Assembly (NCBI RefSeq): GCF_001017575.1
Contig: NZ_CP011372.1
Location: forward strand, 372,001-436,000
DNA: 64,000 nucleotides
Reading direction: 5' to 3'
From: Campylobacter lari
GTDB lineage: Bacteria > Campylobacterota > Campylobacteria > Campylobacterales > Campylobacteraceae
Positions 18,148 to 27,253 of this stretch are shown here, piece by piece (position 1 is the stretch's first letter; every line of letters starts with the position of its first letter). The translations under genes and the position numbers were made by a program. Below the pieces are notes generated by a model. That model was not told where the DNA came from. It made no database searches and saw only the letters and a list, made by a program, of their open reading frames with translations.

Positions 18148-18514
18148 AAATATTTTTTATTTTTTTAAGTAATATTGATACAAATCCATCAAAATCAGGT
18201 AAATTTAAATCTTTAATTTCTCTTTGCTGTTTTCCCCACATGCATTCAGGAAAAAAAGCATCTTCTTTAAAACGTGCCATAACATGAAAATGCACTCTTG
18301 GTACATAGTTTGCAAAGGAAGCTATGTTGATTTTTTCTGGGTTATAATACTCTCTAAGGCTTAATTCGCAAGCTAAAACATATTGAAAAAGCATATTTTG
18401 TAAAAAGGTTGGACAATCACTTAATTCTCTGTAATTTTCTTTAGTAAAAATTTTCACCCAAGGAATTTGAGAATTTTCTTTTTCTATAAATAAATAATCA
18501 TTTTCATAAATCAT
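18140..18514 (-). CDS. HIT-family protein (putative nucleotide hydrolase)
   Basis: A 124-residue protein of the histidine-triad superfamily, which hydrolyses nucleoside phosphoramidates or dinucleoside polyphosphates. The motif reads VHFHVMAR, so the first two histidines of the H-x-H-x-H triad are present and the third is Met. The catalytic central His is kept. FFPECMWGKQQRE follows, as in other Campylobacter homologues. It overlaps the membrane-protein gene and lies downstream of fumC, separated by a terminator hairpin. Confidence 0.78.
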   Translation of the reverse strand: MIYENDYLFIEKENSQIPWVKIFTKENYRELSDCPTFLQNMLFQYVLACELSLREYYNPEKINIASFANYVPRVHFHVMARFKEDAFFPECMWGKQQREIKDLNLPDFDGFVSILLKKIKNIYV

Positions 18515-18527
18515 ACTAACTCTTAAG

Positions 18528-18555
18528 AAAAGACTAGGATTATCCCTAGTCTTTT
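18528..18555 (-). terminator. fumC terminator
   Basis: An 11-bp perfect stem (AAAAGACTAGG / CCTAGTCTTTT) around a 6-base loop lies directly after the leftward fumC stop and before the HIT gene. In the leftward direction the stem ends in TTTT. Confidence 0.7.
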
Positions 18556-18557
18556 GA

Positions 18558-19949
18558 TTATTTTTTTGGACCTATCATTTTTGTAGGATCTACAAATTTA
18601 GCAAAGTCTTCTTCGCTTACTAAGCCAAGCTCCATAGCACTTTCTTTTAAAGAAATGCCTTTTTTGTGAGCATTTTTTGCTACTTTAGCTGCATTTTCAT
18701 AACCAATGTGTGGATTTAGTGCAGTTACTAGCATTAAAGAATTATGTAGATTATGATCTATTTTTTCTTTATTTGGTTCTATACCAACAGCACAGTGGAT
18801 ATTGAATGAATGCATAGCATCAGCTAATAAATCAAGACTTTGCAAGAAGTTATAAATAATCACAGGTTTAAAAACATTAAGCTCGAAATTTCCTTGGCTT
18901 GCTGCAAAACCAATTGCTGCGTCATTTCCCATAACTTGTACCGCAACCATAGTTAAAGCTTCACACTGAGTAGGATTAACCTTACCTGGCATGATAGAGC
19001 TTCCTGGTTCATTCTCAGGTATGTTTAACTCTCCAAGACCACATCTAGGGCCGCTTGCTAGCCATCTAATATCATTTGCTATTTTCATTAAATTTGCAGC
19101 TAAACCTTTCATAGCTCCATGGGTAAAATTAATTGCATCATGGCTTGTTAGCGCATGGAATTTATTTGGACTTGAAACAAATTTAGTACCTATTAGCTTG
19201 CTTAATTCTTCACTTACTTTTTCACTAAGTTCTGGATGAGCGTTTAATCCTGTACCAACAGCTGTCCCGCCTATTGCAAGCTCTCTTAATGTAGGCAAAG
19301 AAGCGATGATTTGCTCTTTTGAGTGAAGTAACATAGAAAGATATCCACTAAATTCTTGAGCTAGGGTAAGTGGTGTAGCATCTTGAAGGTGGGTTCTTCC
19401 TATTTTAATAATACCTTCAAATTCTTTTACTTTTTTTTCAAAAGTTGCAATAAGTTCATCTAAAGCAGGGATAAGTTTTTTTTCTACTTGCTCTACTGAA
19501 ACTATACTCATAGCAGTTGGAAAGGTATCATTTGAGCTTTGGCTCATATTTACATGATCATTTGGATGAACAAGTTTTTCTTTTCTAAAATCACCGCCCA
19601 TAATTTCAGTTGCACGGTTTGCTATAACTTCATTCATGTTCATATTACTTTGAGTGCCTGAACCTGTTTGCCATATTGCTAGTGGGAAGTTATCATCAAA
19701 TTTTCCTGCTACAATCTCATCGCAAGCTTGCACAATAGCATCTTTTTTAGCATCATCTAATTTGCCAAGTTTGTTATTAACTAAAGCCAAAGATTTTTTA
19801 AGATTTGCAAAAGCATAAATTAAAACTTTTGGCATTTTTTCACAACCAATTTTAAAATTTTCAAAACTTCTTTCAGTTTGCGCACCCCAATATTTATCAT
19901 TAGGAACTTTAATCTCTCCCATAGTATCGTGTTCGATTCTATATTCCAT
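18558..19949 (-). CDS. fumC: Fumarate hydratase class II
   Basis: It reversibly hydrates fumarate to malate in the citric acid cycle. The 463-residue, full-length protein contains the superfamily signature [10 protein letters not shown] near residue 318, the catalytic-His segment [12 protein letters not shown], the [13 protein letters not shown] substrate loop and [12 protein letters not shown]. It lies downstream of glmS on the same strand but is separated by about 130 bases and a strong terminator, so it probably has its own promoter. In C. jejuni a secreted serine protease gene lies between fumC and glmS; it is absent here. Confidence 0.97.
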   Translation of the reverse strand: MEYRIEHDTMGEIKVPNDKYWGAQTERSFENFKIGCEKMPKVLIYAFANLKKSLALVNNKLGKLDDAKKDAIVQACDEIVAGKFDDNFPLAIWQTGSGTQSNMNMNEVIANRATEIMGGDFRKEKLVHPNDHVNMSQSSNDTFPTAMSIVSVEQVEKKLIPALDELIATFEKKVKEFEGIIKIGRTHLQDATPLTLAQEFSGYLSMLLHSKEQIIASLPTLRELAIGGTAVGTGLNAHPELSEKVSEELSKLIGTKFVSSPNKFHALTSHDAINFTHGAMKGLAANLMKIANDIRWLASGPRCGLGELNIPENEPGSSIMPGKVNPTQCEALTMVAVQVMGNDAAIGFAASQGNFELNVFKPVIIYNFLQSLDLLADAMHSFNIHCAVGIEPNKEKIDHNLHNSLMLVTALNPHIGYENAAKVAKNAHKKGISLKESAMELGLVSEEDFAKFVDPTKMIGPKK

Positions 19950-20040
19950 GGCTTTTCCTTGTAATAAAATAAGATATGATATTTAAACCAAATAAACCCT
20001 AAAGTTTGCTTATAATTTAAGAAGCATTTATAAAATTTTT

Positions 20041-20070
20041 TAAAAAAGTGTAGTTTTTTCAAAACTACAC
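20041..20070 (-). terminator. glmS rho-independent terminator
   Basis: A 10-bp stem (GTGTAGTTTT / AAAACTACAC) with a 3-base loop is followed, in the leftward direction, by TTTTTTA. It sits 7 bases past the glmS stop codon. Confidence 0.85.
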
Positions 20071-20076
20071 AAAATA

Positions 20077-21876
20077 TTATTCTACAGTAACGCTTTTTGC
20101 TAGATTTCTTGGCATATCCACATCATTGCCAAGTCTTATAGAAACTTCTAAAGCAAGAAGCTGTAAAATCACCATCATTTCAAAAAATTCACACATATAG
20201 TGTTCTTGTTTTGAAGTTCTTATAAAATCATCACTTAAATCAAAATCAAGCGGAGAAATAGCAAGCAAGGTAGAATCCCTTGCAGCTAATTCTTCTACAT
20301 TTGATTTGGTTTTTTCATAAAGGCAATTTTGCGGCATTAGTGCAACTGTAAAAAGCTCACTATCTGCTAGAGCAATAGGTCCATGTTTCATTTCACCTGC
20401 TGGATATCCTTCAGCATGTAAGTATGAAATTTCTTTTAATTTTAAAGCCCCTTCTAAAGCTAATGGATAAAATACATCTCTTCCTATAAAGAAAAAGCCA
20501 TGACCATGTAGGTATCTTTTTGAAATTCTATGTACTTTTTCATGCAAGTTTTGTTCAACTTTAACTATACTTGGCAAGCTTCTTAGAGCTTTGATTTCTT
20601 TACTCATATCTAAATTTGCTTTTTGTGCAAGATAGATTGCAAGCATCCATAAAGTTGCTACTTGAGTAGCAAAAGCTTTAGTTGAAGCCACACCTTTTTC
20701 AATGCCCGCTCTAGTAAGTAATGATATATCAGCCAAACGCACGATATTAGAATTATCGACATTACATATTGCTAAAGTTTTAACTCCTTGTGCTTTTGCT
20801 ATTTTTAAAGCTTCAAGTGTATCAGCTGTTTCACCACTTTGTGAGATTACTATAAAAAGAGTATTTTTGCCTATAATGGCTTCTCTGTATCTAAATTCAC
20901 TTGCTACTTCAACTTTAGTTTTAATCTTTGCAAGTCTTTCAAGCAAATAAGCTCCGCTTAATGCTGCATGATAGCTTGTGCCACAAGCACAAAGTGTGAT
21001 TTCATCTATGTTTTGTAAAAGCGCTTCATCTATATCTTCAAAAACAATTTGTTCACCTTGTAAGCGCCCCATTAAAACTTCGCCTAAAACTCTACTTTGC
21101 TCATAAATTTCTTTTTCCATGAAAAATCTATAACCATCTTTTTGGGCATAACTTTTATCTTGACTTAAAGCTACAAAAGTAGGTTGTATGCAAGCTTGAT
21201 CATGGCAAATTTTGCATTCGTTTAAATTTACATATCCATAATCTCCATCTTCAAGGTAAGCTACTTTATCCACTAAAGAAACTAATGGCGCATCACTTGA
21301 TGCAAAATAATATTCATTTTCATCGCCATTTTTTCCGATGATGAGTGGCACTGCATTTTTGGCAAAATAAATTGTATTCGGATCTTTTTTACTTACAAGC
21401 AAGATTGCAAAAGCACCTTTTAGTTCAGCTATAGTCTTTTTAAAAGCTTCAAATGGTTCTAAATTGCTTGCATAGTATTCAAATAAATGTACAATAACTT
21501 CAGTGTCAGTTTGACTTAGAAAATTAATACCTTCTTGTGTGAGTTTTGTTTTTAATTCTTGGTAATTTTCTATGATTCCATTATGTATTACGCAAGAGTA
21601 TTGTCCTAAATGTGGATGAGCGTTTATTTCAGTTGGTTTTCCATGAGTTGCCCAACGTGTATGACCTATAGCAAGCCCAAAGCCATCACTATTAAAATTA
21701 GCAGTTTTATTAGCTAAATTTTCTAATTTTCCAACCGCTTTAAAAAAGTCTAATTCCCCATCTTTCATTACTGCTATACCAGCACTATCATAACCTCTAT
21801 ACTCAAGCTCTTTTAAGCCTTCTAATATGATTTTTTTCTTTTCTTTAGTTCCTATATAACCTACTATTCCACACAT
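20077..21876 (-). CDS. glmS: Glutamine-fructose-6-phosphate aminotransferase (isomerizing)
   Basis: It makes glucosamine 6-phosphate from fructose 6-phosphate and glutamine, the entry step to UDP-GlcNAc for peptidoglycan and surface glycans. The 599-residue protein has the N-terminal amidotransferase domain with nucleophile Cys2 (MCGIVGYIG), the GHTRWATHG loop and two SIS domains (CGTSYHA, SQSGETADTL, STKAFATQ). It ends DMPRNLAKSVTVE, as in the E. coli enzyme. It lies 3 bases downstream of the GlnD-like gene. No glmS ribozyme is visible upstream. Confidence 0.97.
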   Translation of the reverse strand: MCGIVGYIGTKEKKKIILEGLKELEYRGYDSAGIAVMKDGELDFFKAVGKLENLANKTANFNSDGFGLAIGHTRWATHGKPTEINAHPHLGQYSCVIHNGIIENYQELKTKLTQEGINFLSQTDTEVIVHLFEYYASNLEPFEAFKKTIAELKGAFAILLVSKKDPNTIYFAKNAVPLIIGKNGDENEYYFASSDAPLVSLVDKVAYLEDGDYGYVNLNECKICHDQACIQPTFVALSQDKSYAQKDGYRFFMEKEIYEQSRVLGEVLMGRLQGEQIVFEDIDEALLQNIDEITLCACGTSYHAALSGAYLLERLAKIKTKVEVASEFRYREAIIGKNTLFIVISQSGETADTLEALKIAKAQGVKTLAICNVDNSNIVRLADISLLTRAGIEKGVASTKAFATQVATLWMLAIYLAQKANLDMSKEIKALRSLPSIVKVEQNLHEKVHRISKRYLHGHGFFFIGRDVFYPLALEGALKLKEISYLHAEGYPAGEMKHGPIALADSELFTVALMPQNCLYEKTKSNVEELAARDSTLLAISPLDFDLSDDFIRTSKQEHYMCEFFEMMVILQLLALEVSIRLGNDVDMPRNLAKSVTVE

Positions 21877-21879
21877 CTT

Positions 21880-24234
21880 TTACTCGCTTATTAGTGATTT
21901 AAGAATTTGATCTTTATGATCTTGCAAGCTTTCATTTTTATGCAAAATCAAAACATTTCGCGTTCTTTCTTTTATGGTTTGAATTTTTGCTGCGCTTAAG
22001 ATAATATCATATCTTACAAGCACATCCATCACATAAGCCATTAAACCTTTTTGATCTTTTGTGTTTAAGGTTATTTTGGCATAGTTTTTGGAGTAATTCA
22101 TATCTAATTTTAATTCATCTTTTTTAATGTTTGGTTTTTTTGCCTTTTTTTGTACTTTTAAATGTAATTTAGAATTTAGTAAATTTTCTAAACTTTGCTT
22201 TTGAGTATCGCTTACTATATCTGAATATTCAAATTTCAAATAAACTTTTTCATCAAATAATTCAAAAAAACTCATAAAGATTAAATTTAAAGAACTTAAA
22301 GTATTGAGTATATTTTCAAGATTGTTTTTTCTATTCATTATAAGCTCTAGAGTAAAATTATCTTGATTATCAAGCCAAAAAGTAAAATTTTCTTTTTGTG
22401 CAATTTGTGCTATTTTAATGATTTTTTCAAAACTATTTTTTATAAAAAATAGATTGGATTTAATATGAGTGATATTATCTTGAGTTTGTTCATCAAGATC
22501 TAAAAAAGCCTTACTTCTTTTTAGAGTTTGTTCTTTTTTTACTCTTCTTTGACTCTCATCAATTAAATTTTCATCCTCAAAGCCTTCTAACGCATTTTGG
22601 AATAATCTTTCTAAACTTTTATAATAAAAATGATTTTCTATACCCAAAGCTTTAGCATTGCAAAAAGATAAAAGATGTAAGGTTTTTAAGGTATTTATAT
22701 CATTTAATTTGGAAATAAAATTTAAAACAATAGTAGAATTATAAATATCCTCTTTCTCTATAATGTCTTTAAAAGAGTTAAAATTTTTATATAATCTTAA
22801 GCCAAGATCTAGAAGTTCATTATCAATTTGGAATTTTCCTACATAAGCTCTGTAAATATTTGCTAAAGAAATTTCATTTTCTTCATGAATAGCGCTTAAA
22901 AGTATAGTGAGTTTTATTATTAAAAGTGTATTTTCATCAAAGTCATAATCTTTTTCTTCAAAGTATTTTAAGCAAAGTAATACTCTATCTAACGCGCTAT
23001 AAATACCTTCTTCTTCGAGTAAAAATTTACTTTGAGTAAGAGGTTTGCAAAAATCTTTTAAAATATTAGCATCAGCAAGAAGTTTTAAAAGAGTAAAAGA
23101 ATGCCTTCTTTCTAAAATTTTCTTGAATAATTCTAAATTTTCATCTTTGTTTTCTGCTCTTTTTAGTGCAAAAATGAGTTTAATATCAAAATTATAATCT
23201 TTATCATCTAATTTTAAAAGTTGGTTTAATATCGAGTTTAGGTTTTCACTTTTGCTAGAATAAGTAAAAAAGCTATCTTGTGTTTCATAAAGCTTGCTAT
23301 CTTTGTAGTGTTTTTCTTGGATGCACCTTGCTAAAAATTGCGTATAAATTCCGCAAGTTTGCATGCATTGCATAGCTTTTTGAATAAGTATAGATTTAAG
23401 ATCTAAATTTTTCTTTTCTTTTTTTTGCATCAAGTTAGCAAGTTCTTGTGAATTTTGTATTAAAAACAAATTGGTATTTTTACCTTCTAAAAGATTCATT
23501 GCGCATTTAAGTGAAAATAAAAAATCACTCGCAAGCTTAAATTCACTTAATTCTTTTTCGTTGATAAAATTAAGCATATAGTTTTTAGGAGAATCTTTAA
23601 ATAATATACTTAGGTTTTCTATATCAAGTTGCTCATCTAAACCACCAAAATTTTTATTAATATCAAATTCTTGCTTGATTAAAGGTTGATGATATGGGTT
23701 GAACTCTTGCAAGATTTTCAAAGCAAATTCTTCTTTTAACTCATCTTGAGCTTGAGAAATTTTTTCTTTGATTTGTTTGAATAAAATTTTAGAACCGCAA
23801 ATATAACGATATTGTAAAATATTTTGTTTTAACTCATTTTTAGCTATATTGTAAAGTCCATTTATTTCACAAATTTGATAATTGATATTTAAATTAATAT
23901 CATTTAAAGAAGCAATAAATGCTTTCATTAAAGGCTTGATATTATAAGCTTTTATATCTTTATAAATAAGTAATAAATCAACATTTTCTTTTATACTTAA
24001 ATTCATTTTAGCATATTGTTTAATAGCGATAATACAAAAAGGGAATTTATCATTATGTGGAAAATAATCATCAAAAAAATCATTTAAAACAAGCTCATAA
24101 ACATCTTCTATAAAACGATCAATTTCTTTAGAGTGGTAAAAACTAAATGAACCTTGTTTTAAAAAAAGTCTAGAACAATAAGCTTCATAATCTTTTAAAG
24201 AATTTTTTAATTTTTGAATTTTTTGTATATTCAT
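21880..24234 (-). CDS. GlnD-like protein with degenerate nucleotidyltransferase domain and ACT domain
   Basis: A 784-residue protein with the overall length and order of PII uridylyltransferase GlnD. An N-terminal region has a segment aligning with the GlnD nucleotidyltransferase motif, then helical repeats, then a C-terminal ACT domain (KITLNTKDQKGLMAYVMDVL and what follows). The motif G-G-x-G-R-x-E-L-x-P-x-S-D-x-D reads IKQYAKMNLSIKENVD, losing the glycines and the first catalytic Asp, so uridylylation is unlikely. The HD-hydrolase signature is also not evident. I chose the ATG at 24234 (AAGGAT about 13 bases upstream); the ATG at 24273 is an alternative. It is 3 bases from glmS. C. jejuni Cj1367c is equivalent. 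Confidence 0.75.
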   Translation of the reverse strand: MNIQKIQKLKNSLKDYEAYCSRLFLKQGSFSFYHSKEIDRFIEDVYELVLNDFFDDYFPHNDKFPFCIIAIKQYAKMNLSIKENVDLLLIYKDIKAYNIKPLMKAFIASLNDINLNINYQICEINGLYNIAKNELKQNILQYRYICGSKILFKQIKEKISQAQDELKEEFALKILQEFNPYHQPLIKQEFDINKNFGGLDEQLDIENLSILFKDSPKNYMLNFINEKELSEFKLASDFLFSLKCAMNLLEGKNTNLFLIQNSQELANLMQKKEKKNLDLKSILIQKAMQCMQTCGIYTQFLARCIQEKHYKDSKLYETQDSFFTYSSKSENLNSILNQLLKLDDKDYNFDIKLIFALKRAENKDENLELFKKILERRHSFTLLKLLADANILKDFCKPLTQSKFLLEEEGIYSALDRVLLCLKYFEEKDYDFDENTLLIIKLTILLSAIHEENEISLANIYRAYVGKFQIDNELLDLGLRLYKNFNSFKDIIEKEDIYNSTIVLNFISKLNDINTLKTLHLLSFCNAKALGIENHFYYKSLERLFQNALEGFEDENLIDESQRRVKKEQTLKRSKAFLDLDEQTQDNITHIKSNLFFIKNSFEKIIKIAQIAQKENFTFWLDNQDNFTLELIMNRKNNLENILNTLSSLNLIFMSFFELFDEKVYLKFEYSDIVSDTQKQSLENLLNSKLHLKVQKKAKKPNIKKDELKLDMNYSKNYAKITLNTKDQKGLMAYVMDVLVRYDIILSAAKIQTIKERTRNVLILHKNESLQDHKDQILKSLISE

Positions 24235-24349
24235 AACTTGATAATAATCCTTATTTAATTTTACTAGTATCATACCAAAAATACTTTGTATTAAATTTTA
24301 AGTAAGTTAAAATTATAATTGTAATTTAAATTTAAAAAATGGTAAGAAT

Positions 24350-25414
24350 ATGCAAACAATTATAGAAAAACTAGAAAATCAAGAAAGATTAAATGAAGAA
24401 GAAGCTAATAAGCTTTGGGATTTAGAGCTTTTTACTTTAGGTAAATATGCACAAAGAATTCGCACTAATTTGCATGGTAAAAAGGTTTATTTTAATATCA
24501 ATCGCCATATTAACCCTACAAATATATGCGCAGATACTTGTAAATTTTGTGCTTTTTCAGCACACAGGAAAAATCCTAATCCTTATACTATGTCCCACGA
24601 AGAGATAATGAAAATAGTCGATGAAACAGTTTTAAGAGATACCAAAGAAATTCATATCGTTTCAGCGCACAATAAAAACACTTCATGGCAGTGGTATTTG
24701 GAGATTTTTAAAATGATTAAAGAAAAATATCCATTTTTACATATTAAAGCCCTAACTGCTGCTGAGATTGATTTTTTAAGCAGGGCTTTTAATATGAGCT
24801 ATGAAGAAGTGATAGAAAAAATGCTTGAATATGGTGTTGATTCTATGCCAGGTGGTGGGGCTGAAATTTTTGATGAGGAAGTTAGAAAAAAAATTTGTCA
24901 TGGTAAAGTAAGTAGTGAAAATTGGCTAAAAATTCATAAACTTTGGCATGAAAAAGGTAGACAAAGTAATGCCACAATGCTTTTTGGGCATATAGAAAGT
25001 AGAGAAAATAGAATTAATCATATGATAAGATTGAGAAATCTTCAAGATCAAACCGGTGGGTTTAATGCTTTCATTCCTTTGGTTTGGCAACAAGATAATA
25101 GTTTTATTACAGGTAAAAAACCACTTGGTTCGGTAGAAATTTTAAAAACCTTGGCTATTGCAAGGATAGTGCTTGATAATATTAAAAATATCAAAGCTTA
25201 TTGGGCAACCATGGGTATAAATTTAGCTATGGTAGCTCAAGATTTTGGTGCAAATGATTTAGATGGTACTATAGAAAAAGAAAGTATACAAAGTGCAGGT
25301 GGTGCAAAAAGTTCAAATGGCTTGAGTTTAAAAACTTTTGTAGAAATGATTCAAAGCTCAGGTTATATAGCGATAGAACGTGATAGTTTGTATAATGAAT
25401 TAAAAACTTATTAA
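24350..25414 (+). CDS. mqnE: Aminofutalosine synthase MqnE (radical SAM)
   Basis: This radical-SAM enzyme joins SAM and 3-((1-carboxyvinyl)oxy)benzoate to give aminofutalosine in the alternative menaquinone pathway used by Campylobacter. The 354-residue protein has the 4Fe-4S motif CADTCKFCAF at about residue 61 and MqnE-type segments: NTSWQWYLEIF, DSMPGGGAEIF, NATMLFGHIE and GGFNAFIPL. These separate it from MqnC. It diverges from the GlnD-like gene and is followed after 8 bases by a purine permease, which may help recycle the purine part of the pathway (inference). Confidence 0.92.
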   Translation: MQTIIEKLENQERLNEEEANKLWDLELFTLGKYAQRIRTNLHGKKVYFNINRHINPTNICADTCKFCAFSAHRKNPNPYTMSHEEIMKIVDETVLRDTKEIHIVSAHNKNTSWQWYLEIFKMIKEKYPFLHIKALTAAEIDFLSRAFNMSYEEVIEKMLEYGVDSMPGGGAEIFDEEVRKKICHGKVSSENWLKIHKLWHEKGRQSNATMLFGHIESRENRINHMIRLRNLQDQTGGFNAFIPLVWQQDNSFITGKKPLGSVEILKTLAIARIVLDNIKNIKAYWATMGINLAMVAQDFGANDLDGTIEKESIQSAGGAKSSNGLSLKTFVEMIQSSGYIAIERDSLYNELKTY

Positions 25415-25422
25415 GGATAAAA

Positions 25423-26739
25423 ATGGATTTTTTTAAACTTAAAGAGCATAATAGTGATGTAAAAACTGAAATTTATGCAGGTGTTGCTACTTTTTTAGCA
25501 ATGATTTATATTATACCAGTTAATGCAAATATTATGAGTAATTCAGGTATGCCACTAGAAGCTTTAATTGTTGCAACCGCTTTAGTGACTATTATAGCTA
25601 CTACTTTTAGCGCTTTTTTCTCTAATACTCCTGTGGCTATGAGTGTGGGTATGGGGCTAAATGCGTATTTTACTTTTAGTGTGTGCAATACCTATCAAAT
25701 TCCTTGGCAAAGCGCTTTGGGAGCTGTGTTTTTATCGGGTGTTATTTTTACTTTATTATCTTTTACTAATTTTAGGATTTGGGTGATAAAAAGCATACCA
25801 AATGATTTAAGAAAAGCTATATCAGCAGGTATTGGAACCTTTATAGCTTTTATGGGGCTTGTGCAAATGGGGATTATCACCAAAAGCGAAGCAACCTTAG
25901 TAGGTTTGGGTGATTTTTCAAACACTAAAGTACTTTTTGGATTATTTGGTTTATTTTTAGTTTTTGTTTTTTGGGCTTGGAGGATTAAAGCTGCGTTTAT
26001 TTTAGCTGTTTTTGTAAGTGCTTTATGTGCTTGGATTTTTGGTATTGATGGAGCTAGGTTTCCAGAGCAACTTTTATCTTTACCAGTTATTAGTGGAGAT
26101 AATGGTTTAAGCACTATATTTGGTAAGCTTGATATTAAAGGAGCTTTAGAGCTTAGTATGATTCCTATAGTACTTACTTTTTTTGTTACTCAGCTTTTTG
26201 ATAGTGTGGGTACAATCACAGGTGTAGGCTCAAGAGGAAAAATCTTTGATGATCCAAAACAAGGTGAGAAAAAATTAGGTAAAACCTTAGGTGCTGATGC
26301 TGCTAGTTCGGCTATGGGTGCTGTTATTGGAACTTCTACTGTAACTGCTTTTGTAGAAAGCTCAGCAGGGGTAGAAGCAGGAGGTAGGACGGGGCTTACA
26401 GCTTTAGTTACTGCTATATGTTTTGTTTTTACTTTATTTTTACTGCCGGTGTTTAAAGCTATTCCTGCAAATTCTATTTATCCTATTTTGGTGCTTGTTG
26501 GAGTTTTGATGTTTATGGAAGTTGCAAATATTAATTTTAAAGATAAAGCTATAGCAGTGAGTGCATTTTTTATTATTATTATGATGCCACTGACTTACTC
26601 TATTACTACAGGTTTTGCTTTTGGATTTATTGCGTATTTATTTATGCGTATTATGCAAAAAGAATTTGATAAAATTAATCTTGGTATTATTGTATTAAGT
26701 GCGATTTCATTGCTAGTATTTTTATTACAATTTTTATAG
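25423..26739 (+). CDS. NCS2-type purine permease (AzgA/PbuG-like)
   Basis: A 438-residue inner-membrane transporter with about 12-14 hydrophobic segments. Family features include the N-terminal VKTEIYAGVATFLAMIYIIPVN, MSVGMGLNAYFTF, FVTQLFDSVGTITGVGSR and GTSTVTAFVESSAGVEAGGRTGL. AzgA/PbuG members import adenine, guanine or hypoxanthine with protons. It is sandwiched between mqnE and a phosphoribosyltransferase gene (3- to 9-base gaps), consistent with purine base uptake and salvage. Confidence 0.9.
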   Translation: MDFFKLKEHNSDVKTEIYAGVATFLAMIYIIPVNANIMSNSGMPLEALIVATALVTIIATTFSAFFSNTPVAMSVGMGLNAYFTFSVCNTYQIPWQSALGAVFLSGVIFTLLSFTNFRIWVIKSIPNDLRKAISAGIGTFIAFMGLVQMGIITKSEATLVGLGDFSNTKVLFGLFGLFLVFVFWAWRIKAAFILAVFVSALCAWIFGIDGARFPEQLLSLPVISGDNGLSTIFGKLDIKGALELSMIPIVLTFFVTQLFDSVGTITGVGSRGKIFDDPKQGEKKLGKTLGADAASSAMGAVIGTSTVTAFVESSAGVEAGGRTGLTALVTAICFVFTLFLLPVFKAIPANSIYPILVLVGVLMFMEVANINFKDKAIAVSAFFIIIMMPLTYSITTGFAFGFIAYLFMRIMQKEFDKINLGIIVLSAISLLVFLLQFL

Positions 26740-26748
26740 GAAGTGATT

Positions 26749-27189
26749 ATGTATTATTATGCTTATGAAGAATTTCAAAAAGAAATTATTCCTTTTACAC
26801 GCAAAATTAAGGAAGAATTTAATCCTGATGTATTACTTGCCATTGCAAGAGGTGGTATGACTTTAGGTCATTTTTTAGCAGAAGGTATGGGAAATAGAAA
26901 CTTATTTTCTTTAAATTCTATTCATTATGAAGATACACAAAAACTAGATACAATTAAAATTTTCAACATTCCTGATCTTAGTTCATATAAAAAAGTTCTT
27001 TTGGTGGATGATATTATAGATAGTGGTGAAACTATGATAGAAATCAAAAGAGTTTTAATGGAAAAATATCCTCATTTAGAACTTAAAGTAGCAAGTGTTT
27101 TTTACAAACCTTCAGCATTATTAATTCCTGAGTTTTATATAAAAGAAGCTAAAGAGTGGATTGACTTTTTTTGGAGTATTAAAATTTGA
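26749..27189 (+). CDS. Purine-type phosphoribosyltransferase
   Basis: A 146-residue phosphoribosyltransferase of the type I fold. The PRPP-binding motif is VLLVDDIIDSGETM (residues 84-97), and AIARGGMTLGHFLAEG is the pyrophosphate loop. It resembles Xpt/Gpt-type enzymes that convert a purine base and PRPP to the nucleotide, but the base cannot be assigned. I chose the ATG at 26749 with TAGGAAG 6 bases upstream; a GTG at 26743 is possible. It follows the purine permease closely. Confidence 0.85.
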   Translation: MYYYAYEEFQKEIIPFTRKIKEEFNPDVLLAIARGGMTLGHFLAEGMGNRNLFSLNSIHYEDTQKLDTIKIFNIPDLSSYKKVLLVDDIIDSGETMIEIKRVLMEKYPHLELKVASVFYKPSALLIPEFYIKEAKEWIDFFWSIKI

Positions 27190-27211
27190 TCTTTTCAAAA
27201 AAAAAAAAATA

Positions 27212-27217
27212 CTATAA
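27212..27217 (+). promoter_or_regulatory. Candidate -10 element for torA
   Basis: TATAAT lies 37 bases before the torA ATG, just after a run of 12 A residues (27197-27208), in the 64-base gap after the phosphoribosyltransferase gene. Campylobacter sigma70 promoters rely mostly on such a -10 element with periodic AT-rich upstream sequence. Confidence 0.55.
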
Positions 27218-27253
27218 TGACAATTTGTATTTCATTTTGAAAGGAAGGGACTT

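Noticed and set aside
21877-21950. glmS ribozyme upstream of glmS
   Set aside because: The GlnD-like gene ends 3 bases before glmS and no ribozyme core is visible; the ribozyme is known from Gram-positive groups.
27197-27208. A12 run before torA as a phase-variable switch
   Set aside because: It lies upstream of a good -10 element and A/T runs of this size are common in this AT-rich genome; I have no evidence that it varies.
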